A program made the translations under genes and the position numbers. This document shows positions 9,780 to 21,253 of a stretch of DNA of 64,000 nucleotides, piece after piece; within the stretch, counting starts at the first letter, position 1; the number at the start of each line of letters is the position of its first letter. Source of the stretch: Hexactinellida sp. DTS-2022 (taxonomy: Eukaryota; Porifera; Hexactinellida); the NCBI GenBank assembly GCA_028753945.1, contig JAPNXP010000002.1, positions 10,664,001 through 10,728,000 on the forward strand, given 5' to 3'. The notes below the pieces were generated by a model that saw nothing but the letters and a program-made list of their open reading frames with translations, made no database searches and was not told the DNA's origin.

Positions 9780-11341
9780 GGCCAAACTATACTCAAGAAT
9801 GATATTGAGATTATGATCTTTTTGGATAGTACCCTATAAAGTAAACCAGCATTTAAAATTTCAGCTGTTTCTGACTCATATTTTCGAAGTTGTGACCTTT
9901 TTAGAGCTTAGGAATGTATGCATCATCATCAAAAGCTCAGTTTTCAAATGGACGATCATAACTTTTGGTCTAGATTTCACAGATTTGGTTCAATATGCTT
10001 GAAACCAAGTTTAAATGAATGAATACATATGTTCCTTTATAGAAATACGTTTTTTAACACTTCCGAAAAAAACCTTCAGAGTTACAGCACTTTGAAGTCA
10101 GATTTCTACCGCCAACCTATAACATTTCGATGTTTGGCAGTCAAAGACATACTTCAATGGTCTGTTACTCTGAAGGTTTTTGTCGGAAGTGTTAAAAAAC
10201 GTATTTCTATAATGGAACATATGTATTCATTCATTCAAACTTGGTTTCGAACATATTGAACCAAATTTGTGGAATCTAGACCAAAAGTTATAATGGTAGG
10301 TTTTTACATACACCACTATTTTGACTCAAATCAAGTGAATTTATATGTTTATAACTATTTTGCAAATGCTTTCATTCGTTTTTCATATGAGTTGGTAATA
10401 GTACATAGATGTGAATACAAAGTTAGTGCTAAGCTCTAGAGTTTATAGTTTTCGAGAAAAATATTTGAAAATCATCAAAAATGGGCACACTTTATGCCCA
10501 TATATGGTCATTTGGAAAAATTGTGCGAGTTAGGGTCTCAAAATGTATTATTGAGGGATAGTAAACCGGGTATTGGGATCATTTTGCACTCAAAACTATA
10601 TTTATTGGTCTACGGGTTACTGAGATTCAAAATAGAAAAGTGAAAGGACCACCCAATGAGTTGAAAGGTCAGAAAGTTTTAATTGCTTGGGCGTTCACAG
10701 TTTTTATCCTAATTGTTTGAAACCAAGTGTAAACTAATGAATATATATTCAATTTGGGAATGACCCTTAATCTAAACTCTTCAATGCGAACTTTCAGAGT
10801 TCCAGCCCTTTGAAGTCTGACTTGGAACATTGACAATCCAAATCTGACTTTAAATGACTATAAATCAAAATTTTTCGATTAGAATCTTGAAAATTTTGGT
10901 TTAGTTCCTAAGTATATATGCAAAGATACTATTGGATGAATAACAACGAATTTGATAGTAAATTATGCCAGTGCGAGCCTACAAACTTTTTAACCCATTT
11001 GAAAAAGTCACCCTCCATGATGTCCATCACATTCCAGGATCTTATAAAGGTCGCTACAGCAAAACTATTGGTCAGATTCACCTGAAATTTGAAATGTAGG
11101 TATTCTTTACAGGGTACTATCCAAAAACAATCGAATCTCAATTTATCTGACGAGCATTGTGGAGCCGTAATTTAAATTTTCGTCCGAAATTGGCTATATA
11201 ACAGGGAATTCCTGGGTCACAGAGCCCTACTGACTTCAAATCTACTCAGAATTCAAAAAAAATTTGCCAGATTATTTAGCAGTGTGAAACAAACAGGAAA
11301 ACGAATTAAACTCATTTTCCCATTTGCAGTATAGTTTGGCC
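9780..11341 (-). mobile_element. TTAA-flanked non-autonomous element, family E (copy E1)
   Basis: Ends GGCCAAACTATACT and its complement; flanks TTAA (9776-9779) and TCAA (11342-11345). No coding capacity. In inverted orientation its interior matches copies at 41186-43515 and 48277-49872 (for example the TTTTTGGATAGTAC and GACATCATGGAGGGTGAC blocks), though the termini differ. It carries one CCATATATGG/GAGCTTAG module near 10418-10520 and a large internal hairpin at 9955-10300. Confidence 0.65.
9955..10300. repeat. Internal ~130-bp-arm hairpin of E1
   Basis: The arm 9958-10090 (ACTTTTGGTCTAGATTTCAC ... AACCTTCAGAGT) is repeated inverted at 10163-10295 with a few mismatches; the ~70-bp centre is unpaired. 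The equivalent hairpin exists in E2 (~43000-43340) and E3 (~49370-49690). Confidence 0.75.
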
Positions 11342-11345
11342 TCAA

Positions 11346-13020
11346 CTCTACTATACACGATGCAACTTGTTGAATCGTGTATATTGGAATGTTGCATGGA
11401 ACAATAATTGCATGCAATTTACTTTTTGGGATGTTTCATGCAACAAAGTTACACCGTGTATGTTGAGTTGCATGGAAATAGAGCAGTATTCGATTTTTAT
11501 GCAACATGTTGCATAAAAACGCAGCATATCGCAACTTATTCGCTGGTTCCGCCTTGTAATCGCCCATTATTAGAAATATCCAAATTTTTACAATATTTTC
11601 ATAGATACTGCGGAAGGATGGTATCTTTCGATGGGACTTGGGTTTTCATCGATCCGATCATTATTACCAGAGTTATGACTGTTTTAGAAGAGCGGCATTT
11701 AATATTAAAACTCGGTTTTATAACTCCGAAGGTGTTGCCCACGTTAAAATAACTATTTATTGTATTTACAACGTTTCAATATTCAGACATATGATAGTCT
11801 GAGGAATTTTTTGCACTACTCAACAAAAATCTTTAGGAAAAAGTGGAAATTTCAAAAGTTATAGCCCTTCGGCGATCTTCAGGGTACGGATTCTTAACTA
11901 ATTTGTAACTCGGAGAGGAAAGGAGATAAATTAAAATAGCACTAGTGAAAAATCATCAGCATACATGGTTTCCCATATGCAAATAATACATTTTGTGAGC
12001 CTAGGAGGCCCCGTTTTCAAAAATGCCCTATATGGTAGTGTGAATGTGACCAATTTTGATGACACATGCATATTTGAAACTTCTAAACGAGAGACTCTAG
12101 AGCTTAGCTCTAAATTACTAATCACATTGATATATCATCTCGAAATCATTGCAATGTCTAAAATCACTCAAAACCAAATGGTTACCTTCCTAATAATCTC
12201 GAATGCCCATATATGGAGGTGTCATGTGACCATCGAAGAGAGAAATGCAAATTCGAAAGTGAACTGGAGCTTAGTTCTAACTTTCAGACACTATCAGTGA
12301 TTGAATTCCAGCGAGATGGCCGATTTTAATTCCTTCCCAAATAAATATTCTTCCCTGTAGACGTGTCGAAAATCCTCTCTGCCACCTGAGTACCACCATA
12401 TCTAATTATGGCATGCCACAATTTTAAAGCTTAGTTTTGGGGAACTTTTTGAAGTTATAACGCTGAAATTTGGAATATAGCACTATAGTATGTAAACTTA
12501 GACCTGTTACGGTTCCGATTTTCCGAATTCGTCCTTATTTTACAAACCTGGGCCCTTTGAGAGCAGAAAAGTGGCTCAAATGTGGAAAACCGTCCGTTTT
12601 TTCATAAATCCAGCAATACCGACGGAAAAATTTGACTTTTTGATATTAGCACCTTCCTAGAGTAACTCAAGGGGAAATGGAAGAATGGATTTAACCGATT
12701 CAAATTTTTGTAATCTTTATCAATTCTTCAAAACTAAGCCTTTAGTACTATATTCTTCTATATGGGAGCTTAAATATAGAATTTCAAAAAAAATCAGTGC
12801 TTAGAAGCCTTATATTATAGCGCTAGCAGTCTTAAAATAGCCTATACACTATGTCCTTATAGATTAGGAAGTATTAGCTTACTAGGATAAACGAGTAGAT
12901 AGTTATAGATACTCACTAATGCGTTTATAGTAGGAACCAGCGTTATTCGCAAGCAACATTATTGCACCATGTATGTTACTTTGTTGAATGCAAAAGTTAC
13001 ATCGTGTATGGTGGGCTTAA
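11346..13020. mobile_element. MITE with CATACACGATG ends, split by X1/Y1
   Basis: Left end ACTATACACGATGCAACTT, right end the complement of AAGTTACATCGTGTATGGTG. The inner sequence is rich in TTGCATG and GCAACAT. It is interrupted at 11541-12942 by the X/Y pair, leaving about 270 bp of its own sequence. Confidence 0.5.
11541..12942 (+). mobile_element. Composite X1-Y1 element, CGCTGGTTCC ends
   Basis: Starts CGCTGGTTCCGCC, ends GGAACCAGCG, with TTATT on both sides (11536-11540 and 12943-12947). A TTAT at 12535-12538 divides it into X1 (11541-12534) and Y1 (12539-12942). X1 holds two CArG/GAGCTTAG modules (12024-12125, 12200-12290). A second pair lies at 27239-28669 with X inverted relative to Y. 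Non-coding; short ORFs here have no recognisable domain. Confidence 0.6.
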
Positions 13021-13214
13021 AATTAATTAAGGTTGAAACCAAATAGTAGTCAGTATTCGATTGGAACAAATACTATTTGCCAAATAGTGCTGTAGTATTA
13101 TTCAAACTTCATTTATGATTCCTATAAACTGGTATAACAATTGAAAGTTCGTCTCTATCTCGACTATAGTTGCGGTTTCTATTCCCCTATCACTTTAAAA
13201 TCAACAGGTCAGTG

Positions 13215-13415
13215 CCATTCTAATGGGAGCATCCTTATATGTAGGCGGTCTATTTCTAGACGGTCTATAAAAGCCCATACAAACAAGCCAAGAATTTGTA
13301 GACCGTCTATAAATTCTGTAGACCACTTGCCCTGCTTTTTATGGGTAATGCTAATGTATATGTAAGAAAACCTGGTCTAGAAATAGACGGTCTACATATA
13401 AGATATCTCTTTTAA
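13215..13415. mobile_element. Small MITE with CTTATATGTAGRCCGTCTA ends
   Basis: The left arm (13229-13258) and the complement of the right arm (13373-13402) share CTTATATGTAG, then GTCTATTTCTAGAC. An inner TAGACCGTCTATAAAT pair makes a second stem. The rest of 13020-13900 shows no gene. Confidence 0.55.
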
Positions 13416-13920
13416 TGGACATGTATATACAATACTACTCTTGTCATACCCTATACACGGGTGCATAACAAAAATATAGTATGCTTTCTGTACCCTTTAA
13501 CTAATCTTAACTGAAGAAAGTATGGAAAAAGGATTCGGATTATGCAGATTCTACTGTATTTACTAAGTATAGGTTGTTAATTTAGCTTAAGTATTTTAGT
13601 GAATAAGGCCTATGATTAATTAATAAAGTAAAGTACATAAATAAAATAAGGTACGTAACTTCCAACTATTCAGAGCGTTAACAAGCATGGTTACATAAAT
13701 TTCAAATACAGTATGATATTCTCTGTTGATATTTATGAATATTTCATTATTTATTATATAAATTTACTTACCAAATAATTAAAGTGAGTTCAATCAAATT
13801 CTCCATCTAAATTATTAACTGAATATTAAAAGAATTATAAGCAAATAATAATATAATTGAATAAATTCTCAGATTGATGAATATATGTAAGTGCAATGTT
13901 TATATAAGGATGATATTTAA

Positions 13921-14043
13921 AGAACTGTGGTTTGAACACAGTACATTCCATTATAAAAGTTGTAGTTGCTACATATATCAGCAGGATTGTGGTTTGAAAC
14001 ACAGTACATTCCATTATGAAAGTTGTAGTTGCTATAATATATT
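13921..14043. repeat. Two tandem copies of a ~60-bp unit
   Basis: GTGGTTTGAACACAGTACAT...TTGTAGTTGCTA appears twice in direct orientation just inside the right terminal repeat of the large transposon; the left terminus has only one related unit (7600-7640). Confidence 0.65.
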
Positions 14044-14410
14044 GCTGTATATTAGAAATTCAGGAGTTCTCTTTCATCTCACGAAAATCTATTGAATTCA
14101 ATTGAATTCAGCTTTTGGCAAGATTCACTAGTTTTATTATTGTTTTGAGAATAGCTCTTAATTAATTAATATACATAGTATATGAGCGTGGTTAAGAATT
14201 CTCAAAAATTTCAATAAAAATTCTCAAACATTATCAACAAAAATTCTTACAATTTTGAATAAAAACAACCCATAACATGAAAAATACTCTAATACACCAT
14301 TTACAAACAATGTGTACGCGTACTTATTAAACAATTTAGTGAGTACGCGTACACACCAAATTTATATGGTGTGTACGCGTACTCACTAAAATCTCTAATA
14401 CACTGCAACA

Positions 14411-14480
14411 TATATACTCAAAATTACTCAATAAATTCTTATATATCTACTCAAGACTTTCACTACTTATTCAATAATTT
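14411..14480. repeat. TACTCAA repeat beyond right terminus
   Basis: Units such as ATATACTCAAAATTACTCAA and CTACTCAAGACTTTC. Same type as 7021-7160, in the same orientation, consistent with one array split by the transposon. A separate 25-bp unit (GTTGGTTAATCCTTCTCAAA) is duplicated at 14612-14667. Confidence 0.5.
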
Positions 14481-14679
14481 CAGATCACAATTTTACAATA
14501 CTTTATGATGTACTATTGACATTCAATACTTTTTTAAATAAATAATATATCGTATGCCTAATGAAGGATTTCTTTATATACTATGTACTATAATTGGGAA
14601 ATAACTCATAGTTGGCTAATCCTTCTCAAATGAATCCGAGTTGGTTAATCCTTCTCAAATGAATCCGACCTATTTATAC

Positions 14680-15410
14680 TAATTATGGCTCATAACATGA
14701 AATAGTTAATATTGAGCTTGATAAAATTTACACATACGGATAGAGAATTAATTTCTACACCTTTTGGCAATTCACAAATGTTCAATTTAGCCTAGGTTTG
14801 TGCCATAAATGGGGTGTAACTTGTTAAATCTTTCACTATTGTTTCAACTTGCGATAATTAAATTGATTCAACTTATAAATTCCAGCTGGCTTCTATTTAA
14901 TTGTAATATTACTATACAATGGATTAAATAAAATATAATTATATAGGAATTTGTTGACTAAACTCAAATCACCGTGGATAACATTGCTAAAATAACTAAC
15001 CAATAATATAATTTATAATCAATACAAAATGAATGAATGACATTAAACTCAAGATGGTTTGTGATAGAAACAAACTTCGAATTTATCAACCGTTCCTTGT
15101 GGCTCGGATCAATTAACAAATGGATCATGACACCTTGAGGCGTTGATGACATCGCGAAAAAAATCCAAAATTGCAGATGTGCTGACAGCATGTTCCTTTG
15201 GAGGCACTTTCAATAAACCACCAACAAGATATAGTGCCACCAAAGGAACATGCTTCGGCACAGCTGCAATTTTGTTTTTTTATTATTATTTCTCCATAGC
15301 AGGTGCCCTGGCCACACCTGTATACATTGGGGGCTGAAATTTGGCATGTAGTTGCGAAGTAACCGTCTAATTTGCACCTGGGGTTACGATTTTTGATCAA
15401 ATAATTTTAA
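14680..15410 (+). repeat. Hairpin-bearing repeat family M, copy 1
   Basis: Begins near CTAATTATGGCTCATAACAT; contains a block with ATTAAACTCAAGATGGTTTG, the hairpin at 15157-15281, then GGTGCCCTGGCCACACC and GCACCTGGGGTTAC. The first ~200 bp are repeated directly at 15413-15640, and the whole is found inverted at 62276-62985. ORFs here are products of the hairpin arms and have no domain. Confidence 0.6.
15157..15281. repeat. Long hairpin, copy 1
   Basis: AAATCCAAAATTGCAG at the left pairs with CTGCAATTTTG at the right; the arms contain GCATGTTCCTTTGGAGGCAC against GTGCCACCAAAGGAACATGC. Stem about 50 bp, small loop. Confidence 0.8.
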
Positions 15411-15649
15411 CACCTATTTAAACTAATTATGGCTCATAGCATTAAATAATTAATAATTAGCTTGATAAATTTTACATGTACGGATAGAGAATTAAATTCT
15501 ACACCTTTTGGCAATTCGCAAATGTTCAACTTAGCCTAGGTTTGTGCCATAATTGGGGTGTCAATCTCCTGTGTTTCCGCACACTTCAGATTCAGTGAAA
15601 CTGTTAAATCTAATTCTATTGTTTCAACTTGTAATAATGTTATTTATTC

Positions 15650-15745
15650 CTTTGGAGGCACTATCAATAAACAACCAACAAAATATAGTGCCACCAAAGG
15701 AACATGCGTCGGCACATGCTGCAATTTTGGATTTTTTTTTAGTTT
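15650..15745. repeat. Hairpin, copy 2 (left arm truncated)
   Basis: Only CCTTTGGAGGCACTATC remains of the left arm; the right arm is full (GTGCCACCAAAGGAACATGC, CTGCAATTTTGGATTTTT). Confidence 0.7.
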
Positions 15746-15935
15746 TATACTTAGTTTTAGCTAGAACTAAGTAAACTAAGTATTTACTTAGTTCTGCTTC
15801 GTGAATACCAACTTAGTTTTAGCCAACTAAGTAGAGAAAATACTTAATTTATACTTAGTTTTTAAGCAAAAACTAAGTATTTACTTACTTTAAGTATTAG
15901 TTTAAGTATAAGTAGTTTAGTGAATGAGGCCCCTG
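15735..15935. repeat. AACTAAGTA/TACTTAGTT palindromic cluster
   Basis: At least eight copies of ACTTAGTTTT or its complement in 200 bp, ending TTTAGTGAATGAGGCCCC. A related end (TTTTAGTGAATAAGGCC) is at 13593-13609. Probably a decayed MITE. Confidence 0.4.
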
Positions 15936-16224
15936 GTTGTTGATTAATGAGCATCTCGTGGCCCGATTTTTCAATTTCGACTTGGGAAAATCTTTAACGA
16001 CTTTTTTTTTGTCACAGGAAAACAAAATAAATAACAAAAATATTTTTCAAATCAATAGCTTCAGAAGAGTAGTTTGGAGCTAATAGCTCTTCACGATTTT
16101 TTAAATTCGTCCTCATTTCCCTGATAATTAGGCTCAAAGTTGCCACAATTCACCCTTAATTTTCTAAAATCGTAAATCATTAATAATCAATTATGCAATC
16201 GTTTCGTGGTTTCGATGAAGATCT

Positions 16225-16540
16225 ACTATTTATGAATAATTCAAATGGATTCAATGTTATTACTATTCAAAGTTATTGCTCATATCATAGACTCATAGTT
16301 ACAAAAAGAATTATAGTATAAATGAATAGTGAATTTACATTCAATAGCTACTATAACAATACAAAACGATTTCTTGAAATCACAGTTACAATAAAGTATT
16401 CTATTGTAAATGAATAATCAATTTGATTCAATAGCTGCTACTATATATATATCGATTTCTATTACTTAGTTACATTGAAGTTTTCTACTGTATGGATATT
16501 CAATTTCACTCAACAGTTATTAAATTTCAAAACTATTTCT
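16225..16540. repeat. Degenerate ~100-bp direct repeat
   Basis: Three or four loose copies of a unit with GATTCAATAGCTACTAT, CGATTTCTTGAAATCAC and AAAGTATTCTATTGTA-like pieces. The stretch 15935-16760 holds no gene. Confidence 0.35.
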
Positions 16541-16766
16541 GATATCCAAACAATGGATTAATGAGATGGAATGGAATATTTATATACGTATATATATAAA
16601 TATTCCCCTATGTGTCTGTTTGGTTCCTGAAATGTATTAGAGCTATTGTTGATGTTCATAGAAAGTCGTATAAATGGATGAAAACTTATTCATATGTAGA
16701 TGGAGGGCAAAGTGTACAGATAAATGCATATGATGAAAACTTTCTCACCTGGGAATTGATTAATAG

Positions 16767-16892
16767 AAAATCCAAAATTGCAGCCTGTGCCGACGCATGT
16801 TTCTTTGGTGGTACTATATTTTGGTGGTGGTCTATTGATAGTGCCTCCAATGGAACATTCTGTCGATACAGGCTGCAATTTTGGATTTTTTC
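16767..16892. repeat. Long hairpin, copy 3
   Basis: AAAATCCAAAATTGCAGCCT pairs with AGGCTGCAATTTTGGATTTT. Both arms are complete, with a few mismatches toward the loop. Followed by the family flank with ACCATCGTGAGTTTAATGCC. Confidence 0.85.
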
Positions 16893-17760
16893 GCCATCAC
16901 GTCAGGATGTTATGACACATTTGTCAAGTGGCCACGAGCTACAAGGAACGATTGGTAAATTGGAAGTTTGTTTCTATCTTAAACCATCGTGAGTTTAATG
17001 CCATTCATTCATTATGTATTGATAATATATTCTATAAATAGTTAATTCATTAAGCAATGTTATCCACGGTGAGTTGAGGAAAATTCAACAAATTCCTTAT
17101 TTAATTAATTTAATTCGATTAAATCCATAATATAGTATTACTGCGATTGAATAGAAGCAAACTCGAATTCACAAGTAAATCAAAACTATAATTATTACAA
17201 GTTGAAACAATAAATTAGATATAACACTTTCAATTGAACTGAAGTGTTAGTAAACAAAGGGCACTTGCAAGTCAATTGTGGCACAAACGAAGCCCAATTT
17301 TAAAATTCGTGCACTGTGCAGAAGTGTAGAATTAAATTCTCTATCGAAAGCATATAAATTCAATATTCGCGCACTATTTATTGTTCCTTTTCTAACATTA
17401 AACAGGTTTAAAAATGTGTCCAAAAAATGTAATCAAAAATCATGCCCCAGGTTCACATCTGTAATCCATGAGACACATATCATGAAAATTTCAGTTCTTA
17501 GTAAATATAACTCTGTTCTGTGGAGAGGATACGGAAGGATAATAATAATAATAATTACTAACCAATGCACTAAGATTAGAACTGGGCCACTATAGTATAG
17601 TATAGTTGGCACAGTAATTATTGCGTATAGTTAGTTAGTTGTGAAGTTGAAACAGATATTTTTAGCGAACATTTCTAATTCTGTAGCGGTTGAGTCGTCC
17701 ATCGCGAAGCTGACGAGAACAAAGGGGTCGTTTCATTTCTCTTTATTCCACACTATGTGA

Positions 17761-17887
17761 AAAAATCTAAAATTACAGCTGTGCAGACAGTATATTCTGG
17801 TGGAGGCACTATTGGCCATTGAACCACCAAATATAATTCCTCCAAATGAATATGGAGTCTGCACAGCTGTAATTTTATATTTTTTAT
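17761..17887. repeat. Long hairpin, copy 4, diverged but still paired
   Basis: TAAAATTACAGCTGTGCAGA pairs with TCTGCACAGCTGTAATTTTA. The primary sequence differs from other copies (GCAGACAGTATATTC against GAATATGGAGTCTGC), yet the stem is kept. Confidence 0.8.
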
Positions 17888-17924
17888 AAATAGAAGTTAT
17901 ACTCTATTGCTCTTAAATATGTCA

Positions 17925-18354
17925 GAATTTCTTGCTTCATCCTGGTTTGAGTTTTTGGCATTTCTCCAGTTTCCCATCTAACTAGATTTTTTTGATAAAC
18001 TTGGGTGTAACAAGTGATTCCTGATTTAAAAGCATTATGCCACCCTTCGAGGTAATTGTTAGTTGGAGACTTGGAGTAGTCTGGATCTTACTCGTGTAAA
18101 CATTCCAAATTCGAATCGGAAAGGGTGGTATTCGTCTACTTTTATCTAAATTCTCTTGCCGATATAATTAGCTTCAAATATTCAGCTATCCCCCCCGATT
18201 CTGGAAAGTCTCGCATCAAAATTATGAAGCAGTCAATGACATCATGCTCCAGTACAAAACTAGACTTACTAACTTTTCTTTTGGGATATCTTGAGGTGGG
18301 GATATCTTGAGATTGAAAGAATATTATTATATACAGGTTGCGGAAGCAGTTCAA
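17925..18354 (-). pseudogene. Mutator-like transposase remnant
   Basis: On the minus strand, 18112-17925 reads YSKSPTNNYLEGWHNAFK followed by ITCYTQVYQKNLVRWETGE. The TNN.LEGWHNAF motif is the conserved region holding the catalytic Glu of MULE-type transposases (EGWHNxF). Further upstream (18354-18142) a second open stretch could be part of the same coding region, but stops separate the two. No inverted termini could be tied to it; hairpin copy 4 lies directly alongside. Only the C-terminal fragment is seen, so the assignment is moderate. Confidence 0.4.
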
Positions 18355-18885
18355 TAGGGGTCAGGTATGGCCTCACTGACCAGATCCAGGTGTCAGACTT
18401 CTTTCCCGATCCCTATTAAGTTGGTCAAATTCTAACTATTTTAAAATTCTCAAAAATTAGCGAGTAGATTGCCACGTTTATTCTTCCCAAAGTATTCAAA
18501 CAGTTGAAATATATTGAGTAATATATTGGGGAGGGGTGGCCTGCCTACTCGCATTCCCTGGATCCGCTACTGCTCATCTCTACATTAATAGTATACTTTA
18601 TATAAAAATACGTATTTATATACAACGACCATATACGTAATTTGAATAGGAACATGCCTGAAATTCAAGCGAGGGTCGAAGAAGGCGCGTAGCCCAGGTC
18701 AGCTGTTTGTTTAATTGAAAATAAGATTATCTAATTATCATTCAGATCAAAATAGACCTAAGTGTCTAAATATACAGGGATAATGAGACATCGATAGGAA
18801 TGTCTAATTATCATTTGGATAATCGGACAGTTCGAGGATAAATAGACACAATTGTCTAATGATAAAGGATAATCAGACTACCTCC

Positions 18886-19104
<219 letters not shown>

Positions 19105-19488
19105 CCAGAATTAATTGGAAAGACTACGAATCCCAGAAAGCTGAAAATTTGCATACAGGGGTAATTTGTAGTGCGACAACGATCTATTGCTTTCTGAAGT
19201 GTAATATTTACATTTGAAGGTGACAAAATTTTTAGCCAATTAAATTCGAGGGTTTGTTAGTATGGATTAGTAGATTTAATCAATTAGTATAAATAGATTG
19301 TGCATAATAGAAATATTTTCTGAGGCTCCAATTTGATTGATTGAAAATAAATTCATTTAACAGTCATTTGTGCCTGTAACACAATGCATGTATTTCTTTT
19401 AGTATGCCTGACTACAATACTCACTTTTTTAATGAACATACATTTTCTTCTTCTCTACATTGACAAATTAGATTCAATTATTATTATT

Positions 19489-20250
19489 ATGCCTCCTAAA
19501 CAGTTGACAGGGATTCAGGGGGGGAAGAAATTCAAAACTGAAGCGTTGGCAGCGAGCTAACGAGACTCCTGAGCAGACTCGATTCGCCCGACTCCGTTTC
19601 GATTCGCAAAGGGAGCTTCTGTCTGCTATACGAGATGGAGAGTCGGAGAGTGACCGTACTGCTCGCCTCCTAACGAAGAGGGAACACCAGTCGGTCTATT
19701 TAGAGTCTCATACTGACGGAGAAACTGCTAAGCACCTCGATAAGAAGAGGGAATGCCAGTTGGTCTACTTAGAGTCTCATCCTGACGAGCAAACTGCTGC
19801 GCGCCTCGATAATTAGAGGGAATATCGTAGCATGCTGAGAGCAGGAGAGACAGTAGAGCAGCATGCTGAGCGTTTGCAGGAAATGGTTGAGTTGTATGCT
19901 AATTCCCTCATTTCAAAGTCTGCTTTGAATTTAGCTAGGTCACAATCAGCTTGTGAGGTTACTGATAACTTTAGCGCTGAGTATTCAGTAGGCAGTATGA
20001 CTTTTCCCTGCACTTTTTGTGATGCGAAATTCTGGGAAAGTGAGAAATTATCCACTAGCACCAAATTTTACCGAAGTTTCCACTTTGTTGTGGGCAGGCT
20101 AAGGTTGTTCTTCCCTCTTTAGCTACGCCGCCTGACCTGCTTGCTCACTTGCTGACAGCGGGTGACACCAGATGGAGAGCTTTCAGAGATAACATACGAG
20201 CGTAAAACTCTGCTCTTGCCTTCGCCTCACTCGGAGTTTACCTGGATAAG
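19489..20250 (+). pseudogene. Helitron Rep/helicase gene, N-terminal part
   Basis: ATG 19489 opens MPPKQLTG. After an early frame change near the G-run at 19508-19515, the frame gives about five ~22-residue repeats (ETPEQTRFARLRF, ESDRTARLLTKRE, DGETAKHLDKKRE, DEQTAARLDN-REYRS, ETVEQHAERLQEM), the usual Helitron N-terminal repeat region. Then comes a Cys finger (FPCTFCDAKFWESEK) and, after a frameshift near 20068, CCGQAKVVLPSLATPP...RDNIRA-NSALAFASLGVYLDK. In-frame stops are TAG 19814-19816 and a TAA at 20204-20206. The frame is cut at GATAAG 20245-20250 by a 4.4-kb insertion and resumes at 24623. Helitrons transpose by rolling-circle replication with this protein; this copy is dead. Confidence 0.8.
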
Positions 20251-21253
20251 GGTGTCCACACATAGAAATAAATTGAAAATTACCATAAAAATACAACATA
20301 ACCCGATTTTGTTGTTGTTGTGAAAGTACAGCAAAACGACCAAATCTAACGTATGTACTTTGTTTTGAGTCTCTACCAATCATATTTTCATTGTTATGAG
20401 CTATTTTCTACAGCAAAACAATGGTTTCACCACTTTACCGATTCTCAATACTGTATTCCTCAACATTGGTACGATTGATGTTTTCAATACTCTATCCAAG
20501 CAATCACTGACTAAATAATCAACAATTCACCAAAGAAATTTCCAAAAAAGTGAAAATGTGAAACTTTATGGCCCATAATCTGATTCGAGGGTACCTTTTC
20601 TTGTCCATTTTTTTCTCAGACACTCGAGGTGTTAGAATCAAAAATCCACGTCTCAAAATACTCGCAATACACGACTTCCTATCCGTCAATAATACATTTC
20701 GTGACCCTAACACGCACCGTTTTCTAAATGATCCATATATGGACATTTAATGTGCCCATTTTTGATGACGCAGCAAATTTATTCTCTCCTAAAGCATAGA
20801 CTCTAGAGGTTAGCTCTAACCACCTATTCACATCAATATCCCACTACTAACTCATTGGAAGTACAAATGATACCAATATCCAAATGGTGACATTCCTATA
20901 AATTATAATGTCCATATATGGTGGTGTCAATTCAGTGATGTGACAATAAACCCCAAAATTAATTAATTTACGAGAGCTTAGCTCTAACTTCCTAGTAATA
21001 TCAATGATCCATTTCATGTCTGAAGGTAAAGTTTTATAAGGTATAAAACAATTTTCGACAAGGTTGCAACCCCTCTTTACCATTTTTCTAGGAATATTTG
21101 GATTGACCAGATGCCGGACAAATGCCAGACTTTTTTGAGAAATTCACCAGAGATTATGGTCTAAAAAATTTTGTATACTTTTTGGGATACATAATCTTGA
21201 GTTCTATTACCTCGAAACTTCAATAATTATAATCAGCTTTAATCATTAATAAG

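Larger units (their letters stand above)
7168..14418 (+). mobile_element. KRBA2/Ginger-like DNA transposon with long inverted termini
   Basis: About 7.25 kb bounded by inverted repeats of roughly 450 bp (7168-7640 and 13960-14418), better than about 90% identical by eye. The outermost shared bases are GTATATATGTTGCAGTG. Each terminus contains a long perfect palindrome around GTACGCGTAC and a third half-site, three copies of TGAGTACGCGTACACA in all. The only gene inside is an integrase-type transposase (7827-9694). The remaining 4.2 kb is non-coding and carries later insertions (9780-11341, 11346-13020, 13215-13415). Inverted rather than direct termini and absence of gag or reverse transcriptase mark this as a cut-and-paste element, not an LTR retrotransposon. 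A left-only 20-nt block with GTCGGCACAGT near 7486-7505 is absent from the right copy. Confidence 0.7.

Noticed and set aside
15125..16992. Cys-rich ORFs around the hairpins, both strands
   Set aside because: Both arms of the hairpin translate into similar peptides on both strands; an effect of the palindrome.
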